DNA of 10,569 nucleotides. It comes from UBA4971 sp029551185 (lineage in GTDB: Bacteria > Bacillota > SHA-98 > UBA4971). Positions 1 to 7,480 of this stretch are shown here, in pieces. The stretch covers positions 1 through 10,569 of the forward strand of contig DAOSZN010000048.1 in NCBI GenBank assembly GCA_035593725.1, in the 5' to 3' direction. The notes under the pieces were generated by a model. That model did no database searches. It was not told the origin of the DNA and worked only from the letters and a program-made list of their open reading frames with translations. Position 1 is the stretch's first letter, and each line of letters opens with the position of its first letter. The position numbers were made by a program, and so were the translations under genes.

Positions 1-138
1 GCATATGTAGTCCTCGGAGAGAGGATGGAAACTATGCAGATAGTCGGGGCTATCGCAGTGATCGTAGGTGTGCTGATCTTTCAGCTCGGGCCCAAGGCCT
101 TAGCTAAGCCGCCCCTCTCCCACCGCGAAAAGGCATGA
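1..138 (+). CDS. EamA/DMT-family transporter, C-terminal end (partial)
   Basis: Frame 1 is open from the first base to a TGA at 136-138 and gives 45 residues. A short turn with the motif LGERM is followed by a hydrophobic helix (about residues 13-31) and a basic, Pro-rich tail. The pattern 'LGE(R/K) + about 6 residues + G-x-hydrophobic helix' is the signature of the last transmembrane helix of EamA-type drug/metabolite transporters, membrane permeases of about 290-300 aa for amino acids, nucleotides or drugs. Only the end lies in this window, so substrate and integrity cannot be judged. Its stop codon abuts the livH remnant with no spacer, suggesting that a deletion removed the intergenic region and the livH start. 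The family call is fairly secure, the substrate unknown. Confidence 0.7.
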   Translation, partial: AYVVLGERMETMQIVGAIAVIVGVLIFQLGPKALAKPPLSHREKA

Positions 139-139
139 T

Positions 140-430
140 CGATTCCACGTCGTATCCCTCATTGCGTCCATCGGTATGTTCACATTCATGGAGGATCTCT
201 TCCGCCTCATGGCAAGCCCTTACGTCCTTCACGTACCTGCCCAAGTACCGTTGGGACTGTACAGACTCAACATGACTTATATAACAGGTAATCGGTTGAT
301 AGTCCTTATCACCTCAGTCGTATTGCTCATCGTTGCATGGTTCCTGATTAACGGGACCTGTCTTGGCCCGACATGGCGTGCCACTGAGCAAGACTTCGAG
401 ACAGCATCCGCCTTCGGCGTTGACCAAGAC
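140..430 (+). pseudogene. livH: livH remnant: branched-chain amino acid ABC permease fragment
   Basis: The reading frame containing the ATG at 176 can be followed upstream to about 140 and reads like the middle of LivH. It has the LIASIGM...LFRLM stretch (LivH usually has 'LIATIGxSIFLQxLxRL'), then a hydrophobic helix (about 299-345), then FLINGTCLGPTWRATEQD and GVDQD, corresponding to the cytoplasmic loop 'TRxGxAxRATAQDxxxAxLMGI'. LivH is one of two inner-membrane permeases of the LivHMGF importer and is about 290 aa long. Here the N-terminal third and the last third are both missing and no proper start is visible. The frame ends at a TAG at 446-448, just past the junction with livF sequence. 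This is a decayed fragment; no function is expected. Confidence 0.72.
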
Positions 431-642
431 TCATGCCGATATTCGTAGACAAAATCTTCGATGCACTCAGTGAGCTGAACCGCCGCGGAGCCAGCATACT
501 GCTTGTAGAGCAGAATGCAAGGAAATCGTTATCTACTATGTCGAGAGGATACGTACTGGAAACCGGAAGGATATCCCTTGAAGGAAGCTCGAAAGAACTG
601 GAAAGTAACCCTGAGGTGCAAAGGGCGCATTTAGGGATCTAG
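430..642 (+). pseudogene. livF: livF remnant: C-terminal third of branched-chain amino acid ABC ATPase
   Basis: The frame from the ATG at 433 gives 69 residues matching the end of LivF, the small ATPase of the LivHMGF importer. Visible landmarks are IFDALSELN, the H-loop-preceding stretch ILLVEQNARKSL, RGYVLETGRISLEG, and the terminal KELESNPEVQRAHLGI with NPEV and a YLG-like end. The Walker A, Q-loop, ABC signature and Walker B of a 235-240 aa LivF are absent. The ATG at 433 is probably an accidental internal Met. The fragment begins exactly where livH-like sequence stops and lies in a different frame, so one internal deletion probably removed livM, livG and the front of livF. It could be transcribed but should not make an ATPase. 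Confidence 0.8.
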
Positions 643-727
643 CAAGAGAAGATGAGGAGCCCTTATCGACGACGCAGCATATGCGGGCACATGCCGGGGA
701 CAATGAGAGACCTAGGTTGAAGTTTAG

Positions 728-975
728 CGTGGAAGTAAAGCTGCAGACGCTTGGAAGGCGTATCTGTCTCGACGCAATGGACGTTTCCAGTGCAGGTCAT
801 GCGGATGCCTAACCCGCGTCAACTGCCCGAGTGCGGACGGGTCATAGTATCTCGCCGGCACGTGGCCGGCGATTTCATCATTGAAGCGCACGCTTTGACC
901 TATGCCGACCGACTGCTCACCCGAAATACCGGCTTCTACAGTGCGTACTTCCCTGGATTGCGGTTAAACGACTAA
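728..975 (+). pseudogene. VapC-like PIN-domain toxin remnant with zinc-ribbon-like insert, frameshifted
   Basis: Two frames must be joined. Frame 2 (728 to about 828) reads DAWKAYLSRR, then CRSCG and NCP. Frame 1 (about 829-975) continues ECGRV, then VAGDFIIEAHALTYADRLLTRNTGFYSAYFPGL and a TAA stop. The second half matches the C-terminal half of one VapC/PIN toxin subgroup, whose DF(I/L)IGAHAL..ADRLLTRDRGFY segment carries acidic residues of the metal-dependent RNase site. Joining the frames restores two C-x2-C knuckles, as if one base had been lost at about 827-829. The N-terminal half with the first catalytic Asp is missing and a TAG at 725-727 closes the frame upstream. No antitoxin gene is recognisable next to it. 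It is a broken toxin gene; the PIN assignment is good, the zinc-ribbon reading is inference. Confidence 0.6.
852..872. repeat. Perfect GC-rich inverted repeat inside the PIN remnant
   Basis: TCGCCGGC at 852-859 is the exact reverse complement of GCCGGCGA at 865-872, with a 5-nt loop (ACGTG). No T-run follows, so it is not an intrinsic terminator. It lies within the codons for RRHVAGD and may be a chance result of the local CG-rich codons. Confidence 0.4.
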
Positions 976-1126
976 GCCTTATACGATTATCGGTGTGTTC
1001 AACAACTCTTCCACATTTCCCGCTACCCAGAAAATCATAGCTACCAATGTTTACATGTGAAAGATTACGTGTATCGTTCTGGGGAAGTCTATAGTTATTT
1101 TTAGGCATTAGAGCCCCTTGGCCAAT

Positions 1127-4100
1127 TCACTGATAAAATTTGCCCAATGTCTCGAAATGACCGGCTAATTGATCTATGACTTCATGGGTTTTGTGGCCGG
1201 TCATTGTCTCCAGCTCTCGCTGCATTTGCCAAATCTTATAAGGATTGGTCTCTTGCCGTCCGATGGTATCTACCTTTTCATAGACCTTCTTCCAATAGGC
1301 ATTCGTTTCTTGAAGTTTATTAACATTGACTCGATTTCCTCGCAAAGCCTCTTGCTTGATCCTATACTCCATGTATGGCAAGACTTTGGTCCGCATCTCC
1401 TTTTCAATATCCCGACAGACGGCCTGAGTTTTGCCTATCTCTGATGTACCGGATTGCAGGCTGTGTTGCACTTTGGTCCTGAAGACATCGCCTGCCTGTT
1501 GGATATGGCCGGACTTAATAGCACCGAAGTCAATGTTCTTGCTAAGCAGGGCAGTATCAGCAAAAGCTTCGGGATGTGCTCCGGTGGTAATGAGAATATC
1601 AGATTGCACCGCACTATAACCTGTGTTATTCATGTACGCCCGGTTCCAGGCTCTTTGAGCATCATCCATGAATACAAAGCGGCTTACCTGTTCTCCGTTT
1701 TTGGAAATAATCACCCTTGAAGTTTCATCCAAGGCCAAGTCCAGATCCATACCTACACTGCCGACATTGGAGGCATTACGCATAGTGCAAAAGCGCAGAT
1801 TCGTAGTGTCGTAGCCCATAGTCTTCAGTTGACCGTAGAAGTCAGGCATAGTGTTGCTATAGACTTCATTCAGGCGATTGTTGAACAGGGCTTGAACATG
1901 AGGAGGTGATTGGTGTTTAAGCAGCCATTTGGCATGGTACGATGAATTAATGGACGAAACCAGTTGTGTCAGTTCATCACCGACCTGGTGCGCTTTGGCG
2001 CTGGGAACTCCTGAAGCCGTGAGCGCGGAAAGCTCCCATTGCTTATCTTGCCAGTGCTTGACTAAGCTCTTGGCATTGTCGATATCTTCTCGATATTTAG
2101 CGGCATCGAATTGCTGGTGCACGGAGGGTTTCGGTTTGTCGAATGTCGCGCTAATGGCCCTGCCGGCCAAATGTGTTCCGTAGTCTATGACTTTATCCAT
2201 AACATAAGCTTGACCTACTCTCCAGGCAGCTTCACTCAATCCTTTACCCAGACCTTCTTTAGAGCCTGCCTCAAACCCTTCGTAAGCTTCAATTGCAAGC
2301 CCACCCACTTGGTGCGACCAAGCTATAGTCTGTTTTACTGCTTCTTTAGGGCCGCCTTCAAGATAGCCTGTTGTTCCTCCGTAAAGCAGTTTGGTAGCTG
2401 TAGGCGCCATGGCCACAGCTTTTGCGGATCCACCCAAAGCAGTAACTGCGGAGCTTGCTCCACCGGTAATGAGCATCCCTGCCCCCATTTTGATGCTTTG
2501 TGCCCAGAAGATATTTTCGTCCTGAATGGCCACTACCTCTGAACTGCGGGCAGCTTCCCCTTCCCAGTGGGCATTTACTCGTTCAGAGACGATGCGTGCT
2601 ACATCCCGCATTTGCTTAAGATCTCCTACATTTAGGTTCCGATCAACGAATCGGGCCAGATTCTCTCTATCATCTGCCGGCATCAAAGCCAATTGCCTGG
2701 GAATTGCATTCAGTATACGTGTCCTCTCAGCGAATTCATCTGCTAATTCCCGACTTTGGTCAGCCATCCGTAAGCGGACGTAACTGTCATATGTTGTAGG
2801 AGTTCTCGTCCACTCCCCGGTTTCAGCAAAGGCAATCTCGTCGAGGGCGCCTTGGTGATTGGCTTCGGTAACCATCAGTTGCCAGGTAAGGCTTTCTACT
2901 GCCTGTGGATCTGTTGCAGTCTGCAGACTTTTACGTAGGTGCTGCATTTGCTCCTTGAAATACTCGGCTTGTTCTCTTTGGAAAGCCACAGCACTAAGGC
3001 GTTGGTGAGCTGCCTCATATTGTTCGGCGAATTCCTCTTCTGCCATGGCAATCCGGGCCTTCTGTTTCTCTTTTTCGTCCTCAGCCGATTGTGTCAATGC
3101 TTGCAATTGCTCTGTGTCCAATTCCTGCAATTCATAAGTGTGGTTGAAGACTCCCATAGCACCGGGCACCTGAACTTTGACGACAATATCCACAGCGTCC
3201 AAGCCGGTTTCCCGCCGCTCATACCGCCATACGTAATGGTTAAGATTGATTTCTTCGTCCGCTGATATTGATTTAGCAGAATTGGCAGCCCAGACACGCC
3301 AGTTAGACTCACCTCCGTCAGAGATGGCCAACCCGGTCTCAGTCATTAACCATTCGTGGTCAGGCTTATCTGTACTAAAGTTGGCCTTCACTTTCATAGG
3401 GAACCGAAAGCCGGTGTCCGCCGGAAGTAAGCGAGGCAAAGGAGTCCAGCTTACAGAACCACTGCTTTCAAACCCATTGAAATCTCCTCCAATACCAATT
3501 TCAGAACCCGAGGCTGCGCCTTCCACAATACTGCTTGGGCTCTCCACCTTTCCCGGGGGTCCGGAGGAAAGAGTAAGGGTTCCTATACCGGAGATCGTGG
3601 ACACAGTGTCAGATTCTAAAGAAACCATGACCCAGTAAGATCCTCCCTGCCAACTCTCCCGTTCCAGTTGGTCCAGATCCTCTGTGTTCGTTACGGTTAA
3701 GGCGTTTTGCAGACGTCGACGCGCCCGTGCCTGTAATTCCTCGGGATCAGGTAAGGGTCCTAACTCATCTATTTCCTTGGCCACAATGGCCATTTCCCTT
3801 TGCAGGATGTGAATCAAGGTCATATTATGCTCTGCGGTATATAGAGCGGCCTCTAGCTCGGCTTCGGCTCCAAAATCTTGGGCTGTTGAAGCGTCAATTA
3901 TCGCGCCTTCATAGCCATAGGCTGCTTCTACGAAAGCATTACGCAAAGCAGAGAATTTCATAAGTAGAGGATTGAGTTGCTTCAGATAGTCTACCATGTC
4001 TTGACTTGGATAGCGGAAGAAAGGTTCCCACTTTTTTTCAAAAAGGTCAGTTTCTTCAGGGCTCATTTCCCCCAGAATACTGCGCATCAACTCCATAGTG

Positions 4101-6388
4101 GATAGCACAGCCATTTCCCAGTCAAGCTCGCACAGCTCGTTGATATTCTCATAATCCGGCAATTGAACCGCAGGCAAATCCATATTCGCCAAAGTGAGTA
4201 TCCGATCCATACTCTCCTTGGCTACAGAGCGTACCCGGTCATCGGGATCCCGCTCCATCAACTCTTCTATGTAGGGTAGAGCCGGTGTCGCCCGAATACC
4301 CATTTCACCTAAGGTGGCTATAGCCGCAAATCGCATCTTAGGTTCCGGATCGTGGAGCATCTCACACAGGGGTTCAATGACAGATTCACCCTTTTGAGAT
4401 AATCCGGACACCGCTGTTTCAAAAATCCAGGAGCTGCCTGAATCCAAAGCTTCCAGCAAAATGCGAGTGGAAGCCGGAGAGGAAAACTTGCTGATAGCAT
4501 TGAGGGCTTCTACCTTAACAGCAGTTTTGCTTCCTGAATCATAAGCATGGCAAAGCAGATCGAAGCTTCTGTCATTGCCAATATCTCCTAAGGCGGTTAC
4601 AATAGCCTCCTGTAAATCAGGGTCAGAGTCGTTATATATACTCATCAAAAGAGTAGTGGCATCATCAGCCTCAGAGCCGATTTCGCCCAGGGTTGAAATT
4701 GCATATTCTTTTCCAGGTAGATCGTGCTCCACTATATTCATGAGTGTTGGCACAGCTTTCTGCCCATAGACTCCAATAGCTCTTGCTAAGCGACTTGCAA
4801 CCCGTTCATTAGCCTGATAAGTCTTTAGCGCAGAGAGTAAGTCATCCATCAACTCATCGGGAGGGTTTATCATCAGAGCCATGCTGAGTGCTGCTGCGAC
4901 TACAACCTCTTCGTCATCATCCCTAAGGGCTGCTGCAATAGTATAGGCAATATCATGGTCAGTTGGATCTATCTTCGAGAGAGCCCTGATTGCCTCTCTG
5001 CGGACTTGTGCTTCCTGGTCCCGGCTGGCCGGCTTTAAGTACTCCACCGCTGCCAACCCCCGGAACTTCATCTGACCGAGGGTATAGATAGACCGTGTCC
5101 GAATAGACAGTTTGCCTGTCTTGGAAGCCTCGATTAAGGCGGGTACTGCCTCTTCCCCACAGCGGGTTAATACAATCTCAGCATCTCTGCCACCGGAGTT
5201 CTGCGGTAGGTCCAGACATGAGATAAGCTGTGGGTATGCCCAAGGTTCAGGATCACTGTCTATAGCAACTAAGGCTGCCAGAGCAGGAGCTGCCAGGTCT
5301 TTATTGTCCAACAGGTGGACCAGTGCAGGTACAGCTGCTTGAGCAGACGACCCCAGCTTGGCCAACAGCTGAATAATGGATTTGCTGTTGCTATCAGTAG
5401 TAGAGAGCTTGGCGGCTAACGCCGGCACCGCGGGTGCAGCCTCTGATTCCATAGCCTCCAAGGCCTCGATTGTTTTATCAACAACACGCGAATCATCACT
5501 TTCAAGATAAGGAATGATCTCATGGATGGCTTTTGGCCCTTGTGCTATAAGACTCTCCAGGACAACAGATTGGGCATTAGTGTCTTTAGCGTAATTACTG
5601 CTGACTCTTTCCACCTCTGCCGGATCAGCTAAGAAGTTGCCTTTGGCCTGAGCTCCGTCTGAAGCTGCAATGGGTTGACCGGTACCCGTAGTGGTCGGTA
5701 TCCGCTCCCCTGGAGGAGTCAAAGATGACACTGATCCTGCCGGTGTGGCCGGTGCTGTCGGTGTTACCGGTGCTACCGATTTCGGCTCCTCTGTGGTTGT
5801 CGGAAGTGGTGGGGATATTGCCGGTTGAGATTGCTCTTTTGAAGTCTCTTCGGGAGTGGCTGAGTAAGAAGGGCTTTCGCTTTCGGTATCCGGTTCAGCG
5901 CCTGGCTTGGTGGTAATCTCTTTAATGGCAGAACCCAGCTCCCCGATAACATCAGGCAATGAGATTACCTCTTCCACTGCCTTCAGCAAAGCGCCAAGCC
6001 AAGAATTACCGCCGGCTTGCTTGGTGCCCTTCTCCTTCTCAGTTACATTCTCAATAGGTTCCTTACTAGTCTGTGTGGACGCCGTCACCCTAATCTCTTT
6101 TGCTGTAGAGGCCTGCGCCTTTGAGGCTGCGAATTCATCAAAAGACTCAGGAAGTGCCTCTAAACCTGCTAGGATCTCCTTCAGGTCCGCCAGGAAAGTG
6201 GGATGGGCGGCTTTCGACCTCTCCGCCCTCTCGATAATCAAGGCTAACATATTCACGGTGTCATCCAGTTCATCGACAAGAGGGTGTCTCGAAGCAGATG
6301 AATAATCTCTACCGGTCAACGCGATTAACAATACTGCTATCACCGTCAAAGCAACAACGCGTCTATACCTGTTTCGTCTTATGAGCAA
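1127..6388 (-). CDS. Giant exported HEAT-repeat multidomain protein, unknown function
   Basis: I do not recognise this gene as a whole. From a TTG start at 6388 it encodes about 1753 residues. In order I see: basic N-terminus and hydrophobic segment (3-26; signal peptide or anchor), a helical motif (36-79), a Pro/Thr/Ser-rich linker (158-255), a long HEAT-repeat array of units about 37-40 residues each (about 263-733), a mostly helical region (748-908), a beta-rich domain with Trp/Gly motifs (913-1090), a charged coiled coil (1091-1228), a Gly/Ala-rich hydrophobic stretch (1298-1413) and a C-terminal domain (1420-1753) containing GSVGMDLDLALDE (1543-1555). HEAT arrays are protein-binding scaffolds, so a surface scaffold or delivery role is plausible but unproven. 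The frame can be extended to a GTG at 6499 overlapping the upstream gene by 11 nt, but that start has no ribosome site and would put 47 residues before the hydrophobic segment. It is cotranscribed with the scarf-domain gene; no clear terminator is seen downstream (976-1126). Confidence 0.85.
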   Translation of the reverse strand: MLIRRNRYRRVVALTVIAVLLIALTGRDYSSASRHPLVDELDDTVNMLALIIERAERSKAAHPTFLADLKEILAGLEALPESFDEFAASKAQASTAKEIRVTASTQTSKEPIENVTEKEKGTKQAGGNSWLGALLKAVEEVISLPDVIGELGSAIKEITTKPGAEPDTESESPSYSATPEETSKEQSQPAISPPLPTTTEEPKSVAPVTPTAPATPAGSVSSLTPPGERIPTTTGTGQPIAASDGAQAKGNFLADPAEVERVSSNYAKDTNAQSVVLESLIAQGPKAIHEIIPYLESDDSRVVDKTIEALEAMESEAAPAVPALAAKLSTTDSNSKSIIQLLAKLGSSAQAAVPALVHLLDNKDLAAPALAALVAIDSDPEPWAYPQLISCLDLPQNSGGRDAEIVLTRCGEEAVPALIEASKTGKLSIRTRSIYTLGQMKFRGLAAVEYLKPASRDQEAQVRREAIRALSKIDPTDHDIAYTIAAALRDDDEEVVVAAALSMALMINPPDELMDDLLSALKTYQANERVASRLARAIGVYGQKAVPTLMNIVEHDLPGKEYAISTLGEIGSEADDATTLLMSIYNDSDPDLQEAIVTALGDIGNDRSFDLLCHAYDSGSKTAVKVEALNAISKFSSPASTRILLEALDSGSSWIFETAVSGLSQKGESVIEPLCEMLHDPEPKMRFAAIATLGEMGIRATPALPYIEELMERDPDDRVRSVAKESMDRILTLANMDLPAVQLPDYENINELCELDWEMAVLSTMELMRSILGEMSPEETDLFEKKWEPFFRYPSQDMVDYLKQLNPLLMKFSALRNAFVEAAYGYEGAIIDASTAQDFGAEAELEAALYTAEHNMTLIHILQREMAIVAKEIDELGPLPDPEELQARARRRLQNALTVTNTEDLDQLERESWQGGSYWVMVSLESDTVSTISGIGTLTLSSGPPGKVESPSSIVEGAASGSEIGIGGDFNGFESSGSVSWTPLPRLLPADTGFRFPMKVKANFSTDKPDHEWLMTETGLAISDGGESNWRVWAANSAKSISADEEINLNHYVWRYERRETGLDAVDIVVKVQVPGAMGVFNHTYELQELDTEQLQALTQSAEDEKEKQKARIAMAEEEFAEQYEAAHQRLSAVAFQREQAEYFKEQMQHLRKSLQTATDPQAVESLTWQLMVTEANHQGALDEIAFAETGEWTRTPTTYDSYVRLRMADQSRELADEFAERTRILNAIPRQLALMPADDRENLARFVDRNLNVGDLKQMRDVARIVSERVNAHWEGEAARSSEVVAIQDENIFWAQSIKMGAGMLITGGASSAVTALGGSAKAVAMAPTATKLLYGGTTGYLEGGPKEAVKQTIAWSHQVGGLAIEAYEGFEAGSKEGLGKGLSEAAWRVGQAYVMDKVIDYGTHLAGRAISATFDKPKPSVHQQFDAAKYREDIDNAKSLVKHWQDKQWELSALTASGVPSAKAHQVGDELTQLVSSINSSYHAKWLLKHQSPPHVQALFNNRLNEVYSNTMPDFYGQLKTMGYDTTNLRFCTMRNASNVGSVGMDLDLALDETSRVIISKNGEQVSRFVFMDDAQRAWNRAYMNNTGYSAVQSDILITTGAHPEAFADTALLSKNIDFGAIKSGHIQQAGDVFRTKVQHSLQSGTSEIGKTQAVCRDIEKEMRTKVLPYMEYRIKQEALRGNRVNVNKLQETNAYWKKVYEKVDTIGRQETNPYKIWQMQRELETMTGHKTHEVIDQLAGHFETLGKFYQ

Positions 6389-6398
6389 CGTTAGTCTG

Positions 6399-6407
6399 CT
6401 CCTTTCT
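6399..6407 (-). promoter_or_regulatory. Ribosome binding site supporting the TTG start of the giant gene
   Basis: On the minus strand AGAAAGGAG (6407-6399) is followed after 10 nt by TTG (6388-6386). The spacing is slightly long, but this is the only good Shine-Dalgarno near either candidate start, and the TTG gives a protein beginning MLIRRNRYRR followed directly by a hydrophobic helix, a typical export signal. This decides the start in favour of 6388 over the GTG at 6499 and leaves about 100 nt between the two operon genes. Confidence 0.55.
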
Positions 6408-6488
6408 GCTGTAGAGGCCTCTTTCCAGCTGTCATTCGGAGGTTGACATCCCCTACAGAAAACAGTAGGACTAAAGCGACGTTTTGAC

Positions 6489-7238
6489 TCAATAGTCACC
6501 CCACTGGCTTGTCGAGGCGCCTAGTTCTCCATGGAGCTTATTACTTATGGACTGCAATTCCCGGAGAGTGTTTTCCAGGTCTTTTAGGAAAGCCGGGTTA
6601 GCTGAGTTCCTTTCAGTAGCCCGCTTGATCGCTCCTTCCAGTCTGATTAAAAGAGCATCAAGCTCGGTCAAGGGGCTATCATAGGAAGACGCTGTCTGGG
6701 TAGGCCTGGCGCCTTGGGAAAGCCTGGTACCGGTGATGCCCACTGCATCGATTTCGTTCCAACCCTCCACTTTGCTGCAATCAAGGTACAGGCGCACTCG
6801 ATTCACCGGGGTTTTCACTCTCGTATTGCGTATACGGAAAATCCGGGATTCCTTAGGAGCAACCCATGCCTCGCCTCTCCATACTTCATAGGAGAAACCT
6901 GCCTCGTCCACCAGCTCTACCTTGGTGATAGCACTCGGGTTATACGTTTCATATATCTCAATTTCTTGTACAACAACAGCCTCGGCATACCTTAATTCTA
7001 CCCGGGCACCATCATCGTTCCAATACGCCGGCGCCCAGGCTGTTTCGATATCACCGTAGTCAGGGTACGTGTCAGGCGCCCCCACCATTTGTGCTGCCGA
7101 AAATCGGGTGCTTGAGAACTCACTGGTAGCAGTCGCTTCTATCGCCCACTGTTTAAAACTCTGTGCTTGAACATTATTTACACATAGAAGTCCCACAAAA
7201 ACCAGTAAGAGCGCAATTACAGCTTGCCTTTTCAACAT
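6489..7238 (-). CDS. Secreted SD-scarf (galactose-binding-like) domain protein
   Basis: This 249-aa protein starts at ATG 7238 with GGAGG seven bases upstream. Residues 1-25 form a signal peptide (LKR, hydrophobic core, VQA|QS cleavage site). Residues 30-170 read as the beta-sandwich 'scarf' domain named after pappalysin-1: WAIEATATSEFSS, GAPDTYPDYGDIETAWAP, VELRYAEAV, EIYETYNPSAITKVELVD and the closing GWNEIDAVGI are its usual landmarks. In bacteria such domains are adhesive or carbohydrate/ligand-binding modules on secreted proteins; the ligand here is unknown. After a short Thr/Ser linker, residues 188-232 form a helical tail rich in Leu, Glu and Arg that resembles the N-terminal motif of the giant protein next door. 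It is the first gene of the minus-strand pair and is divergent from the XRE regulator. I am confident of secretion and fold, not of function. Confidence 0.85.
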   Translation of the reverse strand: MLKRQAVIALLLVFVGLLCVNNVQAQSFKQWAIEATATSEFSSTRFSAAQMVGAPDTYPDYGDIETAWAPAYWNDDGARVELRYAEAVVVQEIEIYETYNPSAITKVELVDEAGFSYEVWRGEAWVAPKESRIFRIRNTRVKTPVNRVRLYLDCSKVEGWNEIDAVGITGTRLSQGARPTQTASSYDSPLTELDALLIRLEGAIKRATERNSANPAFLKDLENTLRELQSISNKLHGELGASTSQWGDY

Positions 7239-7402
7239 GACAATACCTCCGTTTCTAAGTATGAGTTCATTTGTGTCCGCTCATTTTCCGAGGTCTTGGG
7301 TGGTCCCGCACGGTAGGTACACTTTCTGGAACCGGCGATCACTTATGGCGAACTACTTAGATATCCTCATAAATCGTATAAAGCGCTATAGAGAACGCCT
7401 TT

Positions 7403-7420
7403 GTGATCCTAGGCTATCAC
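7403..7420. promoter_or_regulatory. Imperfect dyad in the divergent intergenic region
   Basis: GTGAT (7403-7407) and ATCAC (7416-7420) form an inverted repeat around an 8-nt centre containing the palindrome CCTAGG. It lies between the two divergent genes where an operator could sit. The arms are only 5 bp, so chance is quite possible. The rest of 7239-7450 shows no clear sigma-A promoter for the minus-strand operon and no convincing gene. Confidence 0.25.
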
Positions 7421-7452
7421 CGGGAGACCTCTAATGACCACAATACGAATGG

Positions 7453-7480
7453 ATTTGTCACGGGATTGCCATTGACAAAT
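7453..7480. promoter_or_regulatory. Perfect 8+8 bp inverted repeat overlapping a -35 box (candidate operator)
   Basis: ATTTGTCA (7453-7460) is the exact reverse complement of TGACAAAT (7473-7480), separated by 12 nt, so arm centres are 20 nt (about two helical turns) apart. The right arm covers the TTGACA hexamer of the regulator's promoter. This geometry is typical of an operator bound by a dimeric HTH repressor that blocks RNA polymerase. Autoregulation by the adjacent XRE protein is the simplest inference. A related half-site (ATTTGTG) occurs at about 7269-7275, near the start of the divergent operon. Confidence 0.5.

Noticed and set aside
917..1108. Minus-strand frame of 63 codons near the end of the giant gene
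   Set aside because: It overlaps the PIN remnant, has no ribosome site and no recognisable features.
976..1126. Possible terminator downstream of the giant gene
   Set aside because: Only 3-bp stems such as GGC/GCC near 1103-1120 can be formed before a short A/T stretch; too weak to call.
5630..5917. Repetitive GGTGNN-type DNA that looked like a tandem repeat
   Set aside because: It encodes the Pro/Thr/Ser linker of the giant protein and the units are irregular; codon bias for Pro, Thr and Ala explains it.
7237..7434. Plus-strand frame of 65 codons in the divergent intergenic region, with an inner 30-codon version from ATG 7345 rich in Leu and Arg
   Set aside because: No ribosome site, overlaps the start of the scarf gene and no recognisable family; a faint Spo0E-like look is too weak to support a gene.
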